Shown in pieces: positions 7,920-12,672 of a stretch of DNA of 12,672 bases. The position numbers were made by a program, and so were the translations under genes. Below the pieces are notes generated by a model. That model ran no database searches. It saw only the letters and a program-made list of their open reading frames with translations, and was not told the origin of the DNA. The DNA comes from DAOTTW01 sp034437615 (lineage in GTDB: Bacteria > Chloroflexota > Anaerolineae > Aggregatilineales > Phototrophicaceae): positions 1 through 12,672 of the forward strand of contig DAOTTW010000104.1 of assembly GCA_034437615.1 (NCBI GenBank). The letters run 5' to 3'. How positions within the stretch are numbered: the stretch's first letter is position 1; every line of letters begins with the position of its first letter.

Positions 7920-7977
7920 AGGGACGCTGTGCATATTGCTCGCTTTGTCAGCAGATCGTGCCGATAACATCGTCCCT
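7920..7977. repeat. Inverted repeat AGGGACG ... CGTCCCT
   Basis: Perfect seven-base arms enclose 44 bases of little internal structure. The right arm plus following bases (CGTCCCTA) resembles the right end of the hairpin at 8149-8168 (CGTCCCTACA), suggesting a degenerate member of the same family. A chance match cannot be excluded for seven bases. Confidence 0.35.
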
Positions 7978-8004
7978 ATTTATGCATAAAATGTCAATTT
8001 GTGG

Positions 8005-8024
8005 GGGCGCAGCGTGCTGCGCCC
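8005..8024. repeat. GC-rich palindrome, nine-base arms GGGCGCAGC / GCTGCGCCC
   Basis: Perfect nine-base arms around a GT centre. One base separates it from the next palindrome at 8026-8045, and the two share the outer sequence GGGCGCA/TGCGCCC. In a larger fold, GGGGCGCA at 8004-8011 pairs with TGCGCCCC at 8039-8046, so a cruciform or a long stem is possible. Looks like a REP-type dispersed element. Confidence 0.75.
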
Positions 8025-8025
8025 A

Positions 8026-8045
8026 GGGCGCAATGCATTGCGCCC
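8026..8045. repeat. Perfect 20-bp palindrome, arms GGGCGCAATG / CATTGCGCCC
   Basis: Fully self-complementary with no spacer, directly adjacent to the palindrome at 8005-8024 and followed by CTACA. The arms share GGGCGCA with its neighbour while the centre differs, as expected of one family whose arm tips covary. I recall similar palindromes of the form GTAGGGGCG...CGCCCCTAC as common between genes in Chloroflexota and cyanobacteria; that is from memory. Confidence 0.75.
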
Positions 8046-8133
8046 CTACAGCAGATTTTCATAGGTCAAACAGGGATGATGTGACCGATTGCTTGCGGTA
8101 ACGATGTGAGAAATTCGCTCAACGCGGCTTGCT

Positions 8134-8154
8134 GCGTCCGCCATTTGCGGACGC
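8134..8154. repeat. Hairpin GCGTCCGC / GCGGACGC, overlaps the next hairpin
   Basis: Perfect eight-base arms with a five-base loop (CATTT). Its right arm shares 8149-8154 with the left arm of the hairpin at 8149-8168, so only one can form in a single strand at a time. It lies about 40 bases beyond the argS stop on the minus strand. Confidence 0.6.
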
Positions 8155-8168
8155 CAAGAATGGCGTCC
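8149..8168. repeat. Hairpin GGACGCCA / TGGCGTCC, followed by CTACA
   Basis: Perfect eight-base arms with a four-base loop (AAGA), 25 bases past the argS stop codon. No T-run follows in either direction, so it is an unusual terminator at best. The CCCTACA end matches the 8026-8045 element, linking the two as one repeat family. Confidence 0.65.
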
Positions 8169-8193
8169 CTACACATGATTACATTCTGTGTAT

Positions 8194-9897
8194 CTACATC
8201 ACCTCTGGCGTGGACATACCCATGAGCCGCAGTACCCGCGCAAACACCACCCGCGCCGCCCGATAGAAGTGTAAACGTGCCCGTGCTACGTCTGCGGGTA
8301 CTTCGGTGTGCAGAGCACGTACATTATCGTAAATCGGATGAAAGACAGCAGCCAATTCCTGCGCCCAGAAAGCGATTTTGTGCGGCTCGTATCTTTCCAC
8401 GCTGTCTGCAATGACTTCCCCCAATTCCAGCGCCTTGCGGATGAAACGCAGTTCATCGGCCCCTAGCAGGCTGATGTCCGCGCCGTCGTCGCTCATGCCA
8501 CGCGCTTCGGCTTCACGGGCAATACCACAGCAGCGCACATGCGCGTTCTGGATGTAATACACGGGGTTGTCGTTGCTCTGCTTGACGACCTCATCCAGAT
8601 CGAAATTCAGTTGTGAGCTTGGGCTGCGGGCCAGCATGTGATAGCGGATCGCATCCGCGCCGACCATATCAACCAGATCATCCAGCGTATCGAAGATGCC
8701 TGCCCGTTTGCTGATCTTGAATTCCTGGCCATCGCGGATCGTCTTGACCATCTGAATGATGATGACGTGAATGCCGGAGGGGTCTAAGCCGAGGGCTTGC
8801 ACGCCGTACTGCACAACCCTGTACTGTTGCCCATGATCGGCACCAAGCACATTCACCATCACATCAAAGCCGCGCTGAATCTTATCGCGATGATAAGCAA
8901 TATCCGGCAGGGTGTAGGTGGGCACGCCATCGCTCTTGACCATCACGCGGTCCTTTTCATCACCAAATTTAGCGGCGCGGAACCACTGCGCAGGTGCTTT
9001 GTCGGCGGCTTTGGCCTTTTCTTCTTCGCCTGCGCCTTCCCATTCTTTCGCCTCGTATGCGTAGCCGTTTGCCTTGAGGATGGCCAGCACATCCCAGATG
9101 GCACCATTTTCAAAGAGTGAATTTTCGTTGAAGAAGGCGTCATGCCGGATGTCGATGGCCTCCAATGAGCGTTGAATCCATGCAAACATGCGCGTCTCGG
9201 CCAAATCCTTGAAGGTGGCCCAGTCGGCATCACGTAGCGCGTTGCCCTGTTCATCGGCGATTTCCTGCGCAAACTCGACCAGATAATCCCCCCGATAGCC
9301 GTTCTCCGGCAATTCGACAGCCTCGCCCAACGCTTGCAGATAGCGTGCTTGCAGGCTTTTGCCAAGCACAATCATCTGATTGCCCGCGTTATTGAAGTAA
9401 TATTCGCGCTGCACGTCATAGCCTGCTGCGGCCAAGAGCCGCGCCATCGCATCTCCGACGACAGCATTACGTGTGTGGCCGATGGTGATGGGGCCGGAGG
9501 GGTTCGCGCTGACGTATTCGACCTGTGCGCGTTTGCCTGCGCCGATGTCCAGCGTGAAAAGTGCGTCACCTTCTGCGATGATGGCGTCCACTTGCTGCTT
9601 GACGTAATCCTCAGAGAGCGTGAAATTGATGAAGCCCGGACCGGCAATCGAAATATCCGCGACAAAATCGGCGTCGGGCAGGTGCTGCAAGATGGCCTCT
9701 GCGATGTCACGCGGTTTGCGCTTAGCGGCTTTGGCCAGCCCTAGCGCGATGGGTGAGGCGTAATCGCCGTGTCCCTTGTCTTTGGCCGGATTAATCACGA
9801 TGTCGGGTAGCTCGAATTGCGGCAGATCGCCAGCGGCTTGCGCGGCTTGGATAGCCTGTTGTATCAGTTCTGCGTGTAACTTGGGTAGGAGTTTCAC
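8194..9897 (-). CDS. argS: Arginyl-tRNA synthetase
   Basis: Charges tRNA-Arg with arginine in the cytoplasm. I chose the GTG at 9895-9897 (567 aa, MKLLPKLHAELIQQ...), which fits the usual ArgRS length and N-terminal domain. GAGG lies four bases upstream and a good promoter just beyond. The frame stays open to an ATG at 10003-10005 (603 aa), but the extra 36 residues resemble no ArgRS N-terminus I know. In the 567-residue numbering, the HIGH-type motif appears as ANPSGPITIGHTRN with Thr138-Ile-Gly-His141, so the first histidine is replaced by threonine. The KMSKS-type motif is KISKR (394-398), followed by AGIFDTLDDLVDMVGADAIRY. NPVYYIQNAHVR begins the C-terminal anticodon-binding (DALR) domain. 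The gene is convergent with the exporter and divergent from the glycosyltransferase operon. Confidence 0.96.
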   Translation of the reverse strand: MKLLPKLHAELIQQAIQAAQAAGDLPQFELPDIVINPAKDKGHGDYASPIALGLAKAAKRKPRDIAEAILQHLPDADFVADISIAGPGFINFTLSEDYVKQQVDAIIAEGDALFTLDIGAGKRAQVEYVSANPSGPITIGHTRNAVVGDAMARLLAAAGYDVQREYYFNNAGNQMIVLGKSLQARYLQALGEAVELPENGYRGDYLVEFAQEIADEQGNALRDADWATFKDLAETRMFAWIQRSLEAIDIRHDAFFNENSLFENGAIWDVLAILKANGYAYEAKEWEGAGEEEKAKAADKAPAQWFRAAKFGDEKDRVMVKSDGVPTYTLPDIAYHRDKIQRGFDVMVNVLGADHGQQYRVVQYGVQALGLDPSGIHVIIIQMVKTIRDGQEFKISKRAGIFDTLDDLVDMVGADAIRYHMLARSPSSQLNFDLDEVVKQSNDNPVYYIQNAHVRCCGIAREAEARGMSDDGADISLLGADELRFIRKALELGEVIADSVERYEPHKIAFWAQELAAVFHPIYDNVRALHTEVPADVARARLHFYRAARVVFARVLRLMGMSTPEVM

Positions 9898-9952
9898 AAT
9901 GCCTCTGTTTGCTGTTTTGGCTGTGTTGAGTGTGATACGATAGAAGTTACCG

Positions 9953-9981
9953 ATCATAGCAAAGTTTGTGCGTCTCGTTAA
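9953..9981 (-). promoter_or_regulatory. Candidate sigma-70-like promoter of argS
   Basis: On the minus strand TTAACG (9976-9981) and TATGAT (9953-9958) are separated by exactly 17 bases. The -10 box matches five of six consensus positions and the -35 four of six. Transcription would start near 9946, about 50 bases before the GTG start. That lies inside the long reading frame beginning at 10005, which argues against the longer protein. Confidence 0.45.
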
Positions 9982-10151
9982 CGGTTTGATGGCTTCAACG
10001 TGCATTCCATATGCTAGACCTTGTGCGGCGCTGTGGCTTGCAAAAGCACCATCTGCAAACTAAGCTAAAACGTCACATGCAAGGTGCTGCTGTGTTGTAA
10101 CCCGCAGTGCAGAAAAACAAACGCCTGTGCGCCTTGTGGCCAGCAAAGGCA

Positions 10152-10158
10152 GGTGGAG
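10152..10158 (+). promoter_or_regulatory. Ribosome binding site that decides the glycosyltransferase start
   Basis: GGTGGAG ends eight bases before the ATG at 10167-10169. The upstream in-frame ATG at 10107 has no such signal, so the shorter protein is preferred. Confidence 0.7.
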
Positions 10159-10166
10159 AAAATCTT

Positions 10167-11519
10167 ATGAACGATCAACGTTTGCGTCGCTTGTTTACAG
10201 AACGAGAGACGGTACAGGGCGACGACCTCTTCGGCGTATACGATTTATTGCCGAAGCAACCGCAACAGCTTGCACCGATTAAGCGTGTGGCTGTGCTGAC
10301 CGAAGCCTTCCTGCCAAAAGTCGATGGCGTCAGCAAGACGACCTACCTTACGATACGCTATTTGCAGCAAACCGGGCGAGAGGTGCTGGTTTTCGCGCCG
10401 GATACCGCCGTGCCCCGCGTTGGGCCTAGCCAGGTGGTGAATTTGCCGTCGGTGACGATGCCCGCAGCGGAAGAAACCCGCATTGCGTTGCCGCTGCCAG
10501 TGATTGTGAAGCGTCTACAAGCCTTCAAGCCGGACCTGATTCACCTGGGTAGCCCGGAGATGATGGCCATTAACGGCATGAGTGCAGCGCGTCAGATGAA
10601 CGTGCCTGTGGTCGGCGTCTATCAGACGGATTTGCCGGGGTATGCGGTGCATTACGGTGCGCCTTTACTGGAACGGCCTCTGCGCAACTGGCTACGCTAC
10701 CTGCACAACGGCTGCCATGTGAACCTGGTGCCCACGCAAAAAGTGCTGGAGGATTTGCAGGGGCATGGCTTCAAACGCTTGCAGGTGTGGGGGCGCGGCG
10801 TTAATATCGAGCGCTTCAATCCAGATAAGGCGACACGTGCCATGCGTGAGCGCTTACTCGCAGGGCGTGACCCGGATTCGCTGCTGTGCATTTATGTGGG
10901 GCGTCTGGCCAACGAAAAGCGCGTTGACTTGCTGCGAGAGGTCGCCGACTTGACCGGTGTTGCGCTCACCATCATCGGCGATGGCTCTAGCCGAGAAGAA
11001 CTTGAGGCGATTTTTGCAGGCACAGGCACACATTTCACCGGCTATTTGTTCGGGGATGACCTGAGCGCTGCCTTTGCCAGTTCTGATGTGTTCATGTTCA
11101 CTGGCCCACAAGAGACGTTCGGCCAGGTGGTGCAGGAGGCAATGGCGTCCGGCTTGCCAAGCATCGTCATCAGCCAGGGCGCTGTCGGTAATCTCGTGCT
11201 GGCAGGCGAAACAGGCTACGTCTGTGACCCACAGCCGCACTTTTTTGCAGAGGCCATGATGAAATTACGCGATAATCCAGCATTGCGACGGCAGATGTCA
11301 CAACGCGCCCGTGATGTCGCAGAAACGCGCCCCTGGTCGGCCATTATGAGCCAGCTAGAGCAGCACTATCAGCAAGCCTATGATCTGAGTCGGCGCTTCT
11401 CGCGTGTCTTTGGCGAGACGACCTATCATCAGCCATTTTCTATCGGGGCTAAGCTGCAATGGGTGCGTAAAATGGCCTTGTTGCGTCAGGAAAGTGTACA
11501 CACATCCCAGGTATCGTAA
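10167..11519 (+). CDS. GT4-family glycosyltransferase (GT-B fold, MgtA/SqdX/PimB-like)
   Basis: Retaining glycosyltransferase of 450 aa that probably transfers a hexose from a nucleotide sugar to a lipid or envelope glycan at the inner face of the membrane. The N-terminal Rossmann domain (about 38-215) begins RVAVLTEAFLPKVDGVSKTT, the acceptor-side motif seen in MgtA-like mannosyl- and glycolipid transferases. The C-terminal donor domain includes YVGRLANEKRVDLL and the EX7E element GPQETFGQVVQEAMASGLP, with Glu316 and Glu324. There is no signal peptide or obvious membrane helix. The start was set by the GGTGGAG eight bases upstream; an in-frame ATG 60 bases earlier would add 20 residues. Fifteen bases separate its stop from mgsA, and a flippase gene follows, so an envelope glycan or glycolipid role is likely. 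The exact sugar and acceptor are unknown. Confidence 0.92.
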   Translation: MNDQRLRRLFTERETVQGDDLFGVYDLLPKQPQQLAPIKRVAVLTEAFLPKVDGVSKTTYLTIRYLQQTGREVLVFAPDTAVPRVGPSQVVNLPSVTMPAAEETRIALPLPVIVKRLQAFKPDLIHLGSPEMMAINGMSAARQMNVPVVGVYQTDLPGYAVHYGAPLLERPLRNWLRYLHNGCHVNLVPTQKVLEDLQGHGFKRLQVWGRGVNIERFNPDKATRAMRERLLAGRDPDSLLCIYVGRLANEKRVDLLREVADLTGVALTIIGDGSSREELEAIFAGTGTHFTGYLFGDDLSAAFASSDVFMFTGPQETFGQVVQEAMASGLPSIVISQGAVGNLVLAGETGYVCDPQPHFFAEAMMKLRDNPALRRQMSQRARDVAETRPWSAIMSQLEQHYQQAYDLSRRFSRVFGETTYHQPFSIGAKLQWVRKMALLRQESVHTSQVS

Positions 11520-11534
11520 AAATAAGGTATCGCT

Positions 11535-11927
11535 ATGGCAGAACAATCAGAGCAAGCGCCGCGCACTATCGCCTTGATCGCGCATGATGGCAAAAAAGAC
11601 GAGATGATCGCCTTTGTAAAGGAATACCACGATGTGCTGATGCGCTACAAGCTGATCGGTACGGGCACTACTGGCGGGCGCATCAACGATGAAACCAGGC
11701 TCGAAGTGGTGCGCATGTTGTCGGGTCCGATTGGCGGCGATGCACAGATCGCCGCAGAAGTGGTAACGGGTAAGGTGGCGGCGGTATTCTTCTTTATCGA
11801 CGCGCTGGGCAAGCATCCACACGACCCGGATATTCAGGGCTTGCTGCGCATTTGCAACGTGCATAACGTACCGCTAGCCACTAATCCGGCCACCGCCCGC
11901 TTCATCATTTCAACTATCGCACTCTGA
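11535..11927 (+). CDS. mgsA: Methylglyoxal synthase
   Basis: Converts dihydroxyacetone phosphate to methylglyoxal and phosphate in the cytoplasm, a glycolytic bypass that restores phosphate and is normally inhibited by it. The 130-aa protein has all family landmarks: IALIAHDGKK (12-21, His17), phosphate-binding GTGTTGG (42-48), SGPIGGD (63-69) with catalytic Asp69 (Asp71 of E. coli), and HPHDPDI (94-100) with His96 and Asp99 (His98 and Asp101 of E. coli). PLATNPATARFI completes the fold. It is shorter than the E. coli enzyme (152 aa), ending about 20 residues earlier. An AAGG seven bases before the ATG supports the start. It sits between a glycosyltransferase and a flippase in one operon, an unexpected neighbourhood for a central-carbon enzyme. 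The identification is secure; the reason for its placement is unknown. Confidence 0.95.
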   Translation: MAEQSEQAPRTIALIAHDGKKDEMIAFVKEYHDVLMRYKLIGTGTTGGRINDETRLEVVRMLSGPIGGDAQIAAEVVTGKVAAVFFFIDALGKHPHDPDIQGLLRICNVHNVPLATNPATARFIISTIAL

Positions 11928-12672
11928 GCACACGACAATTAACCCAGAACAGCCTGATACTGATGTTCAGCAGTGGCGGCGGTGCGCTGTTGTCGTTTAT
12001 GCTGTCGGTGCTGATTGGCCGTGTGCTGGGTGATGCGGGCTTGGGTGCATACGCGGCGGTGCTGGCGTGGATTTTCCCGCTGAGCATCATGGCAGAATTC
12101 GGCCTGGGCACGCTGATTACACGCGATGGCGCACAACAGACCGAGCTTGCCCATGTTTATCTGCGTCAGACAAGCATTTTGCGCCTACTGATCGGCGGCG
12201 GGTTGCTGCTGTCGCTGTGGATATTTGCGCCCCTGCTGAGCGATGATGCCTTTGTTGTTGCCGGATTGCGTTTGTCGTCGCCTTTGCTGCTGATCTTCCC
12301 CATGTTTGGCGCGTTCACAGCGGTCTTTCGCTCACAGCAGGCGATGCGTCCGGTGGCGTGGCTGAATGTGGGCATGTTGGCGGTGCAGGTGCCGCTAACA
12401 GCGTTGGTTTTTGCGTTTGGTGGGGGCGTGCTGCTGGCCTTGCTGGTGAATCTATTGACATCGGCGGGGCAACTCGTCGCAGCATGGTGGATTTATCGGC
12501 GGCGCTTTTATGTGCCGGTTACTGATTTTGCGATAGCCGCGCCCCTATGGATGCTCTTGAAACGGGGCTGGCCGTTTGCGCTTGCAGCGATCATCAGCGC
12601 CCTGTATTTGCGCAGTAGCCTGATTCTGCTGGAACAGTTCGGCAGCATAGCGCAAGTCGGGGTGTATGCGGC
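11924..12672 (+). CDS. Multi-pass polysaccharide/lipid flippase, Wzx/MATE-like (C-terminus outside window)
   Basis: Inner-membrane protein of the oligosaccharide flippase superfamily, which would move lipid-linked glycans across the membrane. The 249 codons present encode several hydrophobic helices, starting LTQNSLILMFSSGGGALLSFMLSVLIGRVLGDAGLGAYAAVLAW. The LIGRxLGxxGxGxY pattern after helix 1 is typical of Wzx and MurJ-like flippases. A charged stretch (RRRF) separates later helices, followed by LKRGWPFALAAIISALYLRSS, a repeat-like second half start. The start is uncertain. The frame opens after a stop at 11882-11884 and has no ATG, GTG or TTG before 11963. A CTG at 11924-11926 overlaps the mgsA stop (CTGA) and would give the full helix 1, whereas the ATG at 11963 would cut it by several residues. 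It shares an operon with mgsA and the glycosyltransferase. Confidence 0.85.
   Translation, partial: MSTRQLTQNSLILMFSSGGGALLSFMLSVLIGRVLGDAGLGAYAAVLAWIFPLSIMAEFGLGTLITRDGAQQTELAHVYLRQTSILRLLIGGGLLLSLWIFAPLLSDDAFVVAGLRLSSPLLLIFPMFGAFTAVFRSQQAMRPVAWLNVGMLAVQVPLTALVFAFGGGVLLALLVNLLTSAGQLVAAWWIYRRRFYVPVTDFAIAAPLWMLLKRGWPFALAAIISALYLRSSLILLEQFGSIAQVGVYA

Larger units (their letters stand above)
7852..8193. other. Non-coding stretch between convergent genes, rich in palindromes
   Basis: These 342 bases separate the exporter from the convergent argS gene. I find no credible gene: the only reading frame of note, 7889-8101, runs through the palindromes and has a cysteine-rich composition unlike any family I know. 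The stretch holds at least four inverted repeats, listed separately, several ending in CCCTA or CCCTACA. No classic stem plus T-run terminator was found, so the hairpins may end or stabilise both converging transcripts. Confidence 0.7.

Noticed and set aside
8064..8085. Short inverted repeat GGTCA / TGACC
   Set aside because: Five-base arms with a long loop are expected by chance in a region of this size.
7889..8101. Plus-strand small frame of 70 codons in the gap before argS
   Set aside because: Its centre is made of the GC-rich palindromes, there is no ribosome binding site, and the protein resembles nothing known to me.
10107..10166. Upstream in-frame ATG for the glycosyltransferase
   Set aside because: No ribosome binding site precedes it, while the ATG at 10167 has GGTGGAG at good spacing; the extra 20 residues do not look like the family.

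Overview
The window looks like a chromosomal segment of a mid-to-high GC environmental bacterium, most likely a member of the Chloroflexota (Anaerolineae-like). This is an inference. It rests on the style of the family 5 solute-binding proteins, a short stand-alone methylglyoxal synthase, the LiuC-like crotonase, and GC-rich palindromes ending in CCCTAC between genes. No rRNA, tRNA, CRISPR array, insertion sequence or phage gene is visible.

Left part (1-4922, all minus strand): a peptide/nickel-type ABC importer operon, read right to left. It has two tandem paralogous secreted solute-binding proteins, one DppC-type permease and the N-terminal two thirds of a DppD-type ATPase that runs off the left edge. 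Spacing is tight after the second binding protein (6 and 2 bases). The DppB-type permease that normally sits between the binding protein and DppC is not there. A candidate promoter and a perfect 16-bp inverted repeat lie upstream of the first binding protein, and a 24-base dyad lies between the two binding-protein genes.

Middle (5186-8193): a crotonase-fold CoA hydratase on the minus strand is divergent from a full-length type IV (MsbA-like) ABC half-exporter on the plus strand. After the exporter comes 342 bases with no credible gene. This stretch holds a cluster of palindromes, two of them perfect and adjacent and two overlapping and mutually exclusive. It separates the exporter from the convergent argS gene.

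Right part (8194-12672): arginyl-tRNA synthetase on the minus strand, probably starting at a GTG with a good promoter just upstream. Divergent from it is a plus-strand operon of a GT4 glycosyltransferase, methylglyoxal synthase (mgsA) and the start of a multi-pass Wzx/MATE-like flippase that is cut by the right edge. The flippase frame has no ATG, GTG or TTG where the family N-terminus should begin. It may start at a CTG overlapping the mgsA stop codon.

Most genes are recognisable families. The best second-look items are the palindrome cluster, the permease-poor importer operon with duplicated binding proteins, the mgsA gene inside an envelope-glycan operon, and the start-codon question for the flippase. 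I saw no convincing new multi-gene system.
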